Shown here: positions 37,646 to 48,231 of the stretch, in pieces | Position numbering within the stretch: position 1 is the stretch's first letter | How the letters are laid out: each line of letters starts with the position of its first letter | NCBI GenBank assembly: GCA_017542125.1 | Contig: JAFXXU010000035.1 | Coordinates: forward strand, 1-64,000 | Source: Ruminococcus sp. | Lineage (GTDB): Bacteria > Bacillota > Clostridia > Oscillospirales > Ruminococcaceae | Direction: 5' to 3' | Length of the DNA: 64,000 bases | The notes under the pieces: model-generated | Database searches by the model: none | The model's input: only the letters and a program-made list of their open reading frames with translations | What the model was told of the DNA's origin: nothing | Made by a program: the position numbers and the translations under genes

Positions 37646-38083
37646 TTATAGTCCAAGATGCTTTCGGAGCGAGGCGCGGAGGTCTTCGTACCGGAGGCGT
37701 TTTTCTTCCTTTGCGAAGTGGACCTCCCGGGATTGTTCCGGGCAGCCGTCGTAGCAGAGACGCTCCGAGCCGAACTGCTCGCTGGTCAGGTCGAATACGC
37801 AGTCCCCGACCACATTGAAGCAGTGATAGTTGCCGTCGGGGCGCTTTATACCAAGCACCTGTCCGCCGTAGATGTCCTGTGTCAGAAACGCGGTTATGGA
37901 GCATTGCCCGAGAGTAGGGTTATCGCTGCTCCACCTGTCTCTCAGACGGGGAGCGCAGGTCTCAGCGCTCCAAAGCTCCAGCAGCAGATCGTAAAGCTGC
38001 CTCGGATCTCCGACAGCGCGGTATTCCTCGTTAGCAGGCAAAATGTCGGCAGATGAGCTGCCGTAGAAATTGTAAGGGGGCAT
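37646..38083 (-). CDS. YunG-like small protein
   Basis: 145 residues, ATG behind AAGGAG. The segment NPTLGQCSITAFLTQDIYGG, followed by HCFNVVGD and DLTSEQFGSE, resembles Bacillus YunG-type proteins. The Cys in GQC, the His in YHCFN and the Asp in DLT could form a transglutaminase- or protease-like triad, which is speculative. No signal peptide. It lies downstream of the giant surface-protein gene, separated by that gene's terminator, and has no obvious promoter of its own. Confidence 0.65.
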   Translation of the reverse strand: MPPYNFYGSSSADILPANEEYRAVGDPRQLYDLLLELWSAETCAPRLRDRWSSDNPTLGQCSITAFLTQDIYGGQVLGIKRPDGNYHCFNVVGDCVFDLTSEQFGSERLCYDGCPEQSREVHFAKEEKRLRYEDLRASLRKHLGL

Positions 38084-38116
38084 AGTTAATGGCTCCTTTC
38101 GGATAAACCAAGATTT

Positions 38117-38151
38117 GAAAGAAAGAGCCGCGGGCGCGGGGCTCGCGGCTC
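38117..38151 (-). terminator. Terminator of the giant surface-protein operon
   Basis: 8-bp stem (38125-38132 with 38144-38151, GAGCCGCG/CGCGGCTC), followed on the minus strand by TTTCTTTC. It lies 51 bp beyond the stop codon at 38202. Confidence 0.75.
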
Positions 38152-38201
38152 AGATGTTTGATGGGATCTCAGTAAAAGAATTAGTATTCTGTTATTTCAG
38201 C

Positions 38202-41200
38202 TCAGCCGCCTACGCCGGATGGTGGAGTTACTCTTTCGGTATAAATCTTCGCGTGCGTATAGATCAGGTAGTCTGTTGCAAATGTACCTGTTTTTGCAGC
38301 GGCATCAGTTGATGAACTATCCTGCATGGTTACTTCCAAAGTAATCTTATAGTTTGAATAGATCCTTTTATTTCCGTTGGTGTCTGTTCCGTTTTCAAAA
38401 TCATCTCCTGAAATAATCGTCAGTTCAATTGGAATGCTGTAAATATCATTGATGAAATTAAGATCGTTCTTGTCAAATACAAATGAGCATTCCGTTGAAC
38501 CCGCTGTGATTGTTCCGGCACTATCACCGAACTGTATTCCCGAAAGGTAATCGTTCAGTATGAGTGGAGTTGTATAGGATCCATCAGCATTTCTTCTGCT
38601 TAGTCTTACCACACATTTGATGTAATCGCATTCTGAGGCAGCTATCTTGCAGTTGGTAATGCCATAGTTCCCTTGTGTTTCAATCACGGATACAGAGGAT
38701 TCTTGCGGGTCGCGCCTGTTGATGCCAAGCTGCTGCAATTCTCCTTTGTTTGGAATAGTGACTGCTTCATAGGAAAGTGCAGCACCTTGTTCGCTGGCTG
38801 TGTAGTAGATTTTGGTGCTTTCTTCTTTATCATAAGTGTTGCTGAAAGCTGTCTGAGCGTTAACGGATGCAATGTTAGAATAAGCCCATACAACAGTACC
38901 TCGTTCTGCATCCTCGGGCTTTCCGTAGAACTGATCTGAGAGGTCTGTGCTTTCCTCGCTTCCGTCAAAAATCATTGTGACCCTGGCTTTGATCACAGTC
39001 TTTCTGTTGTTCTCTGAATTGGTTTTAATCAGCTCGGATAGGTTCTGATCGGATTTGACTTCAATATAGTTAGAGTTTCCGTTATACGACAGAGCTGTAG
39101 ATGTCAGATTGCCTTCATATCCAATCTGTCCTTCAGAAGGAGTGACCTGAATGTTTTCAGCCAGTATTCCGACTTCTGTTTTTGTAGGATTGGAAGCATT
39201 ATTGAACTTATTGAGCTTGATTAGAAAGCTTTGGAAAAGATCTGCATGCTCAAGATTGGTAAAAACATTATTCTTTCCGGCCTGAGTCAATTCTATAGTT
39301 GCACGAAGATCTGCTACTATAGTGTTGTTTTCAGCGGTGATCTGTTCAGGATCCGACAAGGAGTCAATATACACCTGATTTGAATAAATAACTCCGAGAT
39401 AGAGATCAGATCTTTGATTTACAGCAGTTGTAACTTTTGATGGGAACTGGCCTTCGCCTTCATCAAGTTTACTCTTGGAACCTATATCATAATGATAAAC
39501 CTTTTCAGAGTTTGGACTTGATGGTGTGTAGATCGTCAGGAAATACCGCTCGGCTATCTCATTAACGCCTTCAGGGAAAGAAAGAGTGAGATTATACCTT
39601 TGATACCCGTTTCCGCTGTCAGATGCATCTTCATATAAGCGCATAAGTTTGCCGTTCATTACGCTTCCGCTGTTCACCTTGGCTGTTCCGGTACCTCCAG
39701 CCTGATCTACGCAGACAAACTCTCCGTCATTGGCTGCTTCGGCTGTTATGATCAAGAGATCGTTGAAGCATAAAGGAGTAAATGCTGCAGAATCCGAATC
39801 CGTAAATGTATTCAGATTAAGATAACTTTGATTCTGAGAATCAGGTACCGAAAAACTTGTTGAGGTCAGAGAATTGAGATAATAGGCCTTTCCGCTGCGG
39901 TTTACGTCCACTAAAACCATTTCCGTATCAGAAGGGAAGCTGTCGGGCGTTATTCCGACTTCTGCAAAAGTAGAATTCTTAAACTCAAGATATCTCGGTG
40001 AATAAGGAGTGATCAGTGAATCTCCGCCTTCAAGGGCATTTATCCATTCTTGAAGATTTCTCTTATAGACATATGCTATTTCCATCGTGACTGGAACGCC
40101 GATGTTCTCGATCAGCATATTTGTTTCATTCTGGCTTCTGATGCTGGCCGGATCTGCTGTTCTGTCATAATTCGTTCCGGATTCAAGCTTGATTCTGAAA
40201 TCATATTCCAACAGCTTGCGGCAGTAAACGGGAATATAAAGGTGATAAGCTACCTTAGTGGTGTTGGATGGGTCGAAGAACTGAACATCCACAAGCGTGA
40301 ACTGGGCTTTTTCCGCTACCGTATCAGTGTGGGATTCATCCATATAGATCTTGCCGGAAGTACTATTACGTAATAGGCTGTCATATCCTGATGTAGCTTC
40401 GACAAGTTTTCCCTGGGATGGATCGTATTGATACCTAGTCAGCACTACCCGATACTTTCCGGCATCGTCAATAGCAAAATTAGCAAAATCGCTGCTTGAA
40501 GTGTTTGTAAGCAGGTGAATATAGTTGTTGATGTAGTTGGTCGCTTGTGTAGCATTTGAGATATCAAGGATAAGAACCGGGAATTCGTAGCCCGAAACAC
40601 CGGAAAGCTTATCGCTGGCTTCCTCGGCAAAGGTTGATTGTCTTGTAATATAGGAGTTATAAAGCTCCTGCATATTTGCCTTGAAAGCAGTTATATCGGT
40701 AGGGTATCCGTCAGCCGCTTTGATGTAGTTAGGTTTATTAGCCTGAACATCATCATTGATCTTTTTCAGGACAGCAGAAGCTTCTCCGCCTGCTACCGCG
40801 CTCAGAGGGCTGATACCGTCACCGGTAAGGATCTTTGAACCGTCAAATGTTACATAAGGGTTGATATGAACGTATGGGTCATTGAATGAATCAATATTGT
40901 TGGTATTGTTTATTGTAGAAGCAGTAGTATTGCTCTGAGTGCCAAGATAATCAGCAAAAACAATATAACCGCCGTTTCCGTACGGATGTGTTGTGCAGGA
41001 GCCAATGATAGTTGCAAGCATAGTGTTATCCTCACGGGTTTCCTGACGCGAGAATGCAACAAGCTTGATAAGACCTTTATCACTGTCTACTATTGTTCCG
41101 ACTACATAACCTGCTGTTGTTCCGGTTACCGTCAGATCTTTGGCGTGAACATTGTAACCTTTGATAGGAGTAAGCAATTGTCCTACTAACCCTCCTGCAA

Positions 41201-44200
41201 CATTTCCAGTGCCTGTGCCTGTTACAGAGCAAGTATCGATTTCAAAGTTTTCTATACGCATATCCCATGGGACATTGCTTTTTCGTTCAGTATCTCTTTT
41301 TCCAACAATACCCCCTACAATTTTTCCGCTAATAGCATAACCACTAAGAGTACTATTCAATATTGTAAATTTAAGAGTACCATCATCCTTTGAGGAAACT
41401 CCTAAAACTCCACCGCAAAAACCATTTCCTTTAATAACAGCCTTAGCATTTGTGTTTGAATTAATAACAGTATCATCAACTTGAACCTGACACTTTGTGG
41501 TTGTGAAACCAACTAATCCTCCAACATATGTATCTGCTCCATTAGAGATAACCGTAATATTATTAACTGAGCAATGCTGTATTTTAGGAGAACACCTATT
41601 TAATGTTCCCATTAATCCGCCAGCATTAATACCTTTTGAGGGAACACTACATCCAACAACAGAAGCCGTTAGTTGTTCTGGATCACCAACTTTTATGTAT
41701 TCTATTGTTCCATCTGGAGCAGGATCTCCTGAACCAGCACGGCAAACTCCAATAATTCCGCCTACTCCATATTTAAAATTTGCTATGTCAGACTCAGCAT
41801 CACTATAAATCTCAGTAATATTGAAAATATGATTATTATAACTGATTTTGGGATTACCAGCCTGCCATCTACCAATCATGCCTCCTGCACCAGTAACTCC
41901 ATGAACTACTATACCATAGGATGATTCTGTATAAGAAGATTGCTGTTCAATTGTAATATTTCGACCGTTACTATTTGGTCCTGAACCAATAAAACCACCA
42001 GAATATTTTGCACCTCTAACATCTATGTTTCTTAGGGTAACATTTTGAATTTTAGTTCTACTATATAAAGTTCCAAAAAGCATGCCTGTCGATAAAACAT
42101 ATGATTTATCTATACCTTTATTCTTATCAGTAAATGTATACGAGGCATGATTTCCCGTACCTTTATCCACTACATCGCTTCTAACTTTTCCAGTAAGAAT
42201 AAAATCCTTGTAAGTTACTTCGACATTGTCTCTACCTTCTTGGCGATTAAATAATCCCAACCCCAAATCCGGTGCAGTATAAGTAGTATCGCCATCTCCG
42301 GCAACAGGTAAATATTGTGCATTATCAAAACCATCATCATAACTCACAAATCTTGTATTCTGATCAATAGTACAGCCTTTTCCGTCAAATCCGGCAACAT
42401 TCAATCTAAGTGCAGCATTGTTATTGAAAATATTACCAATGCCCTTATAACCATCAGGAAGATTGTATGTCACACCTGATGTCAGGTTAATAGTCCAAGC
42501 AGTGCTACTACCGCCCAGAGTCTTGGCAACATAGTTATCAGAATCTGACCCTGGTGTATAGTTTTCGATAATATAAGGTGTATCCGCTTGCTTTTGAGAA
42601 TCTGTTGCAGTCTGCCAAAATACATCCTTTGATGCGAGAGAAGTATAGTCAGTGCTAGTGTCTTCGCCTATTTCGCTATACAAAGCGTGCCTTGTTGTGC
42701 AATAACCATTGTAATATCCCAAAGGATTAGTTACAGATGTAGCATCAGCTGCCGTCTTCATTCCCATTCCGCTGTTTACAATCAAAGATATAATAAAGAA
42801 TGACTGTGCATTAGGAATAGTAATTGTAGAACCGGATACTGTAAAATTGCCCTCACTTGGATTAATATCCGTGATAGAATAATGCTTTGTACCGTTCTGA
42901 AGCATCTGAGCAGAATCTCTGTCATGATAAGCTGAAGCTATATTTACAGCATAACCGTTGATAACTCTGCCAACATACGGGTTAACATACAACCAAAGGT
43001 CATTAGTGGTTTCATGTGTGCTTGTGGTAGCAGTCATATCAGCCACAACTTTAGCTGTTTGATTTGTTGTAACATTAGCAGCGGCAAGCTTTGATGATGA
43101 TGAAACGGTACTCATATTTCTGAATATCAGACCGCCGTAAAGAACCACACCGACATATCCGCCAGTAGGAATAAGCTGAGCCTTATCTCCATTAAGACTA
43201 ATTACAGAAGCCCCAAAGTTTACCGTAACCTTATCAATGATATTATCGCCGCCATGTATTTGACCGATGATTGCGCCATAAGCAGTAGCAGTCGGAAACG
43301 TGTCCTGATATCCTATTTTTGCTATGGTGGTTTTGTCAACTGTTACTGTCAAATCCTTTACAACGCTTCCGTTGCTTGTTGCAATAAGCGGAAAGTCCGT
43401 CTGATTGATAATGGTCTTATTATTGCCGTCAATTACACCTCGGAACATTGTATCAGCTGAGGTTGAACCAAGACCGTTAAAATCAGTATTATTACTTACG
43501 GTTATACTGTCTGCACCGTTCTTTGGCTGAATAAGATAGTATGCTCCGGCAAGATGCTTACGAACATCATCTGTGGATTGACTCGATCCGGAAGCAGGAA
43601 CAAAAACAGTACCATCAAATGTAAAAGAAATATGATCGGGAGTAGCTTTATCATGACACCAGGTCGCACCGATAGCAACAGTTGTTCCGTCAGAAGTCGG
43701 TAGGCAGAGAGTATCACCGTTATTAGCATTACCACGTATTATTCTGGAAACACCTTCGAGCTGAGTACCTTCTTCTATTACATAAGGATCATTATAAGTA
43801 CCACAACCAGTAAGCGTGATTGATCTATGGTTTACTGCAAGCTGAAATTTCTTGCTTGATTTATTTACATCAGCAACATATGGACGAAACTCCCCTCTGA
43901 ACGTGGAGGAGACGGTTGAGTCAGGTGAGGTGAATGGTCCGCCGTTATTCTGCTTGTATGCAACATAATTGCTTGATCCGGAATACTGTAATTCTTGACT
44001 CGGGAACTGATTCTTATTTGCCTCGCTTGGAGTGCCCGTAACATAACCAAGCTCTGCGCCGTATGTAACTCTGTGTGGGCTTGTTCCGCCCCAGTCCTCA
44101 TCATAGGTAAAATTGTACACGCCGGAAGAATCAGAATCATACATAAATGATTCAAGCAGAGTAGCTCTTGAAAAAATAGATCTAGTTGTATTATATCCAT

Positions 44201-47200
44201 ATATATCAGACGATGCTGTGCTGATCTGGCTGGGTTTATTTTTAGTAATTCTACCATCAAGTTTAATATCCGAAAAAGTCACATTCAAAAACTTAGCAGT
44301 ACTTGATCCAAGTTTTCCGATCAAACTAGTTGCAACTTCCTTTCCCTCAGGAACGGCATAAGTTGAATTATTTGTATTTGAGACATGGTAAATATCAAGT
44401 GTTACATATCCTGTTGAAGAGTTTATTAATAGAGGAGCATAGGATGAAGACTTAGTACTAAAATTGTGAACCTGAATTCCATCCAAAGAAATGCTTCCAT
44501 TCACACTTGAAACCACTACGGGATTTGTATCTGAACCGCTGATAGTTCCGTATATGAGCGCGCCGGTGCCGCTTGTACCGACGGCGCCGATATTGCCCTG
44601 TAAAACTATATCTCCAATAGTAACATTTGCATTTACGTTATAAAACAGACCATTCTGCATCATATAATGCTGAGTCCCTGATAAAGAACTGAGCTTGGTA
44701 TTGCTCTTTTCTGCTTCGCACCCTTCAAATTCTTTATTGAAGAATTTGAATTTTCCGGATACGGTAACAGCCGAATCAACACTTACAGGATACCAACTGT
44801 AGCCATCCATCGTAAAACCGTTTGTGCTGTCGGTGGCGCTGATATTACCGTTATAAGGATCCGGGAAATATGGCTTTATGTTTTTGCAGGCATACTGATT
44901 AAGCCCCCAACGCATAAGCTTTGCGGGATCACTGGATAATGTAGCGACTCTGTCATCCACAGCATCAAGATTATAGTAGTATCTGGTGTTGCCATTTACA
45001 GTTGATTGTCCCTTGGTAGTTTTAGCAACATACGTAAGGCTGTTCGTAGCTGTGCTTTCGGTCTTGGGAGCACCTGTGATCTTGATAGAAATGATGCCCT
45101 GACTGTTATTCATTACAGATCCGTCCTTGGCGCTGTAAGCACAGATCTCATCGTAAACAAGACTACTGGGGATGTTGCTTCCTGAGTCTAAAGAAATAGT
45201 ATATGTCGAAGGATCAATTTCGAGATAGATACCCTTTCTTGATTGTTTATCTACCTCAGTATAGCCTTTATTAACTATATATCCAAAAGAAGCAGCTTTG
45301 GGTATATTTAATTTGATTGCGCTATAAGAAAGGGTTCCTATATCCCACTTTCCCGAAGCGGCGTAAACCAGTCCGGCGCCATGTTGAGCACCAGAACCTG
45401 TCATAGTAATATTTGAGGTCCCGTTTACGGTCAGCGATTGAAGGTTTACATTTGTCTCTGCCCAGGAATAACCGAGAAGACCGCCCATAGAAGATTTATC
45501 TTTAACATTACCACTTACAGTAAGATTTGATATCGTTACATCATCTACTGTAAGGGTTCTTAAAGACTTTCCATCCGTGTTGCTTCCTTCAATACTCGCA
45601 ACCAAACCACCGATTTTTTGTATCTTTGACGAAGTATTGCTAATTTCTCCTGAAATGGTTATATCTTCAAAATCCCAGGAGGTTGCTGTATTTGATGTAT
45701 AATTAATATAACCTATTACTCCACCAAGGCGATAACCGTCGTTAGTGTTTGAGCCGGTTAATGTCCCAGCGTATGTTCCCCCACTGACCGTTATGCCGGT
45801 TATGGAACTATCAGCCACTCCAATTGCTCTTCCGGCATTTCCATTTTTATCGCCATTTATCGTAACTGAAAGCGTACTAGCCGTATTACAAGAATTAAGG
45901 CTTAGCGCCCCTGAGGCTTCCGCAGCAAAGCAACCCGCATAAATACCATCCTGCTTTGCAGTAATTTCCATGCTTCCGTCCATAGAAAGATTGCTGAAGG
46001 TTGTTCCACTTACCTTTCCAAATAAACCATTAAGTTTATGAAAATATATAGGCTTGTTCCCAACATTCTTTACATCCAGGATAATGCTGCCGTTGTTGCC
46101 TGCAAAGGTTGAACCGCTGTATTGGATCTTTTTCGTTCCGTTATCGCGGGTTATTCCTTTAAGACCTGTTCCGCGCAGATCTATTACGGCATTGCTTGCA
46201 AGAGAAAGCGCGGTGCTTGCACCGATGCTTGTTCCTGAGAGTATATCGTTCGAGCTTATATCTATCTGAGAAAGGATAGAGAGCTTAGCATAGTCCTCAG
46301 CATCTGCTATTACGTTTGCATTAGTAGGGGAGCCTATTGTTATTGTGTGGTTCGAATTCTCTGTCAAAACATTTGCCTTGACAAGGTTTCCGGCATTTGT
46401 CAGAGAGCCTGCGTTAAATACAATCACATCTCCCCAGGAGCCAACGTTGTCCACAACTATATTGCTTCTTGAGAAAGTCCATCCGGAGTCTGCATAGATC
46501 AGAGCGTTATCACGGTTGGCCACGATCTGTCCATTGAGAGCAGAGGAGAATGGTTGGGCATTGGTAAGGTTGATCGTGCCGCTCATCCTGAGTACTCCGT
46601 TTTCAAGATCGTTTACGATAGCTCCGCCGTAAAAGTCGCTGACTTTACTTGAGGAGGAACCGACAGTTATATCTTTTGCGTAAATATAGCTTTTCTTTGC
46701 TTCGTCAATAAGACCGCCGTATTTCACATCGGTGCCGTTTTCACCGTCTGAAGCAACATCAATTGTATCAAACTCAATATATGAAAGCTCTGGAGCTTCA
46801 GCAATGCATCCGCCGTATTTCAAGGCAGATAAAGTATTATTGGAATCTGCCGTAATATCGGAAACAGAAAGAGTTGTTGTAAGATCGTTGCCTGTAAGGT
46901 ACTGACCAATCAAACCGCCGTACCGTGCGGCTTTTTTATACTCAAGACTGGTTCCAAGAGTGTTGAGTTCAGAAGAAACCGTAGTCTTTCCAGCAGCTCC
47001 GGTGATCTCAACAGTTCCGTTATTCTTAAGAACGCCGATAAGACCGCCGGCTGAGCTTGTATCTTCGGTAACGCTGTTAAGAAGGCAGTTTATCGCATAA
47101 TTACTTGTATCGAGAGTGAAAGTAGAACCGGAAGGGACCTCATAGTAACCAAACAAGCCCCCTTCGCCTGCGGTGCCGGAGATCATCTGATTTACTGCAT

Positions 47201-48200
47201 AGGTGCCTGTGCTGCCTGTGCAGTTGAGTGTGACGGTTCCGCCTGCATTATATCCAACCAGACCGCCTGCGTACTTGTCTGATCCCGTAGTCTTTATATA
47301 GGATCCCTGAAGTGTCTGGGGATTGGCTTCCAGTGTAAGATCAAATAAGCTTCCGGAAGCAATTGAACCTACAAAGCCGCCGGTATGACCAGTGGAAGAG
47401 ATCAGAAAATCTGTTTTTGAACCTGAGTATTCAGCCTTGAGCTCTGCTCCCGCACCGAGCTTGCCGCATATTATTCCGACATCGTCGTCATTGGTGATAT
47501 CGGAGTTTCCTTCTGTTCCGACTGCTTCATTAGCGTAGACAATGTAAACCATAGCACCGGCATCGATCTCTTCGACAAGACCGGCATAATTATACGCCCA
47601 CTGGTTATTGCCGTCGATATATGCAGCGCTTCGAATATACCAGCGCGGAGCTGTGTCAGCACTTTCGATAGAAGCTACATCATCATGTATGACTTTTCTT
47701 GCCAACAACGGTTCGTTATTGTTCTCTGCGCACTTGCTGATTATGACATCAGTGTTTACTTCGGCGGATCCGCTGTCCTTAACTATCTTCACACTGTCAT
47801 ATACTGTACCGAAGATCGGGACACTAATATAAAACTGTGCAATGGTCGCGGTATCATAAAGGATCTTGCCTTTAAAAGGTTTGCTGTCGCTTCCTATGCT
47901 TTGATAACCGGTCAGAGGTGCACTCAGAGCACCTGTAATATAGATCGTATCTTCCTCATGACCGGATTCCGAGTAGTACAATTCTGAATATTCTATCAGA
48001 TCCTGAGATGATGTGATAGTTACTGTTTGGGAAGTGGAATCATATGAAGGCGCAGCAAAAACAGTCCAAAATGACTTGGATCCGAAAAGCTCTGAAAGCA
48101 TTCCGAAATTGACCTCTGTCAGCACCAGGGCAGCCGCGGTGAGAATGCTCAATGCTTTCTTCATTATTCTATTGTTTATTGAATGTTTGTTATTCAGCAT
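38202..48200 (-). CDS. Giant secreted surface protein with GGLVG-type repeats
   Basis: About 3332 residues. GTG (48209), ATG (48206) and ATG (48200) are candidate starts; the last has GGAG 10 nt upstream. A Sec signal (KKALSILTAAALVLTEV) is followed by FAAPSYD. About 19 motifs of the form GG[LIFV][IVL]G, each with a following turn (GGLVGYNAGG, GGLIGQYLTG, GGFIGSGPN, GGIIGVCRAG, GGLVGFTTTK), occur between about residues 280 and 2500, as in GLUG or beta-helix surface proteins. The last 800 residues form beta-rich domains ending KIYTERVTPPSGVGG, without LPXTG or membrane anchor. The stretch around 41200-42600 is visibly more AT-rich than the rest and than flanking genes. Likely an extracellular fibre or adhesin exported with the proteins upstream. 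Confidence 0.82.
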   Translation of the reverse strand: MLNNKHSINNRIMKKALSILTAAALVLTEVNFGMLSELFGSKSFWTVFAAPSYDSTSQTVTITSSQDLIEYSELYYSESGHEEDTIYITGALSAPLTGYQSIGSDSKPFKGKILYDTATIAQFYISVPIFGTVYDSVKIVKDSGSAEVNTDVIISKCAENNNEPLLARKVIHDDVASIESADTAPRWYIRSAAYIDGNNQWAYNYAGLVEEIDAGAMVYIVYANEAVGTEGNSDITNDDDVGIICGKLGAGAELKAEYSGSKTDFLISSTGHTGGFVGSIASGSLFDLTLEANPQTLQGSYIKTTGSDKYAGGLVGYNAGGTVTLNCTGSTGTYAVNQMISGTAGEGGLFGYYEVPSGSTFTLDTSNYAINCLLNSVTEDTSSAGGLIGVLKNNGTVEITGAAGKTTVSSELNTLGTSLEYKKAARYGGLIGQYLTGNDLTTTLSVSDITADSNNTLSALKYGGCIAEAPELSYIEFDTIDVASDGENGTDVKYGGLIDEAKKSYIYAKDITVGSSSSKVSDFYGGAIVNDLENGVLRMSGTINLTNAQPFSSALNGQIVANRDNALIYADSGWTFSRSNIVVDNVGSWGDVIVFNAGSLTNAGNLVKANVLTENSNHTITIGSPTNANVIADAEDYAKLSILSQIDISSNDILSGTSIGASTALSLASNAVIDLRGTGLKGITRDNGTKKIQYSGSTFAGNNGSIILDVKNVGNKPIYFHKLNGLFGKVSGTTFSNLSMDGSMEITAKQDGIYAGCFAAEASGALSLNSCNTASTLSVTINGDKNGNAGRAIGVADSSITGITVSGGTYAGTLTGSNTNDGYRLGGVIGYINYTSNTATSWDFEDITISGEISNTSSKIQKIGGLVASIEGSNTDGKSLRTLTVDDVTISNLTVSGNVKDKSSMGGLLGYSWAETNVNLQSLTVNGTSNITMTGSGAQHGAGLVYAASGKWDIGTLSYSAIKLNIPKAASFGYIVNKGYTEVDKQSRKGIYLEIDPSTYTISLDSGSNIPSSLVYDEICAYSAKDGSVMNNSQGIISIKITGAPKTESTATNSLTYVAKTTKGQSTVNGNTRYYYNLDAVDDRVATLSSDPAKLMRWGLNQYACKNIKPYFPDPYNGNISATDSTNGFTMDGYSWYPVSVDSAVTVSGKFKFFNKEFEGCEAEKSNTKLSSLSGTQHYMMQNGLFYNVNANVTIGDIVLQGNIGAVGTSGTGALIYGTISGSDTNPVVVSSVNGSISLDGIQVHNFSTKSSSYAPLLINSSTGYVTLDIYHVSNTNNSTYAVPEGKEVATSLIGKLGSSTAKFLNVTFSDIKLDGRITKNKPSQISTASSDIYGYNTTRSIFSRATLLESFMYDSDSSGVYNFTYDEDWGGTSPHRVTYGAELGYVTGTPSEANKNQFPSQELQYSGSSNYVAYKQNNGGPFTSPDSTVSSTFRGEFRPYVADVNKSSKKFQLAVNHRSITLTGCGTYNDPYVIEEGTQLEGVSRIIRGNANNGDTLCLPTSDGTTVAIGATWCHDKATPDHISFTFDGTVFVPASGSSQSTDDVRKHLAGAYYLIQPKNGADSITVSNNTDFNGLGSTSADTMFRGVIDGNNKTIINQTDFPLIATSNGSVVKDLTVTVDKTTIAKIGYQDTFPTATAYGAIIGQIHGGDNIIDKVTVNFGASVISLNGDKAQLIPTGGYVGVVLYGGLIFRNMSTVSSSSKLAAANVTTNQTAKVVADMTATTSTHETTNDLWLYVNPYVGRVINGYAVNIASAYHDRDSAQMLQNGTKHYSITDINPSEGNFTVSGSTITIPNAQSFFIISLIVNSGMGMKTAADATSVTNPLGYYNGYCTTRHALYSEIGEDTSTDYTSLASKDVFWQTATDSQKQADTPYIIENYTPGSDSDNYVAKTLGGSSTAWTINLTSGVTYNLPDGYKGIGNIFNNNAALRLNVAGFDGKGCTIDQNTRFVSYDDGFDNAQYLPVAGDGDTTYTAPDLGLGLFNRQEGRDNVEVTYKDFILTGKVRSDVVDKGTGNHASYTFTDKNKGIDKSYVLSTGMLFGTLYSRTKIQNVTLRNIDVRGAKYSGGFIGSGPNSNGRNITIEQQSSYTESSYGIVVHGVTGAGGMIGRWQAGNPKISYNNHIFNITEIYSDAESDIANFKYGVGGIIGVCRAGSGDPAPDGTIEYIKVGDPEQLTASVVGCSVPSKGINAGGLMGTLNRCSPKIQHCSVNNITVISNGADTYVGGLVGFTTTKCQVQVDDTVINSNTNAKAVIKGNGFCGGVLGVSSKDDGTLKFTILNSTLSGYAISGKIVGGIVGKRDTERKSNVPWDMRIENFEIDTCSVTGTGTGNVAGGLVGQLLTPIKGYNVHAKDLTVTGTTAGYVVGTIVDSDKGLIKLVAFSRQETREDNTMLATIIGSCTTHPYGNGGYIVFADYLGTQSNTTASTINNTNNIDSFNDPYVHINPYVTFDGSKILTGDGISPLSAVAGGEASAVLKKINDDVQANKPNYIKAADGYPTDITAFKANMQELYNSYITRQSTFAEEASDKLSGVSGYEFPVLILDISNATQATNYINNYIHLLTNTSSSDFANFAIDDAGKYRVVLTRYQYDPSQGKLVEATSGYDSLLRNSTSGKIYMDESHTDTVAEKAQFTLVDVQFFDPSNTTKVAYHLYIPVYCRKLLEYDFRIKLESGTNYDRTADPASIRSQNETNMLIENIGVPVTMEIAYVYKRNLQEWINALEGGDSLITPYSPRYLEFKNSTFAEVGITPDSFPSDTEMVLVDVNRSGKAYYLNSLTSTSFSVPDSQNQSYLNLNTFTDSDSAAFTPLCFNDLLIITAEAANDGEFVCVDQAGGTGTAKVNSGSVMNGKLMRLYEDASDSGNGYQRYNLTLSFPEGVNEIAERYFLTIYTPSSPNSEKVYHYDIGSKSKLDEGEGQFPSKVTTAVNQRSDLYLGVIYSNQVYIDSLSDPEQITAENNTIVADLRATIELTQAGKNNVFTNLEHADLFQSFLIKLNKFNNASNPTKTEVGILAENIQVTPSEGQIGYEGNLTSTALSYNGNSNYIEVKSDQNLSELIKTNSENNRKTVIKARVTMIFDGSEESTDLSDQFYGKPEDAERGTVVWAYSNIASVNAQTAFSNTYDKEESTKIYYTASEQGAALSYEAVTIPNKGELQQLGINRRDPQESSVSVIETQGNYGITNCKIAASECDYIKCVVRLSRRNADGSYTTPLILNDYLSGIQFGDSAGTITAGSTECSFVFDKNDLNFINDIYSIPIELTIISGDDFENGTDTNGNKRIYSNYKITLEVTMQDSSSTDAAAKTGTFATDYLIYTHAKIYTERVTPPSGVGG

Positions 48201-48231
48201 GATCATCACGCTCCATAGTACAATGATCCTA

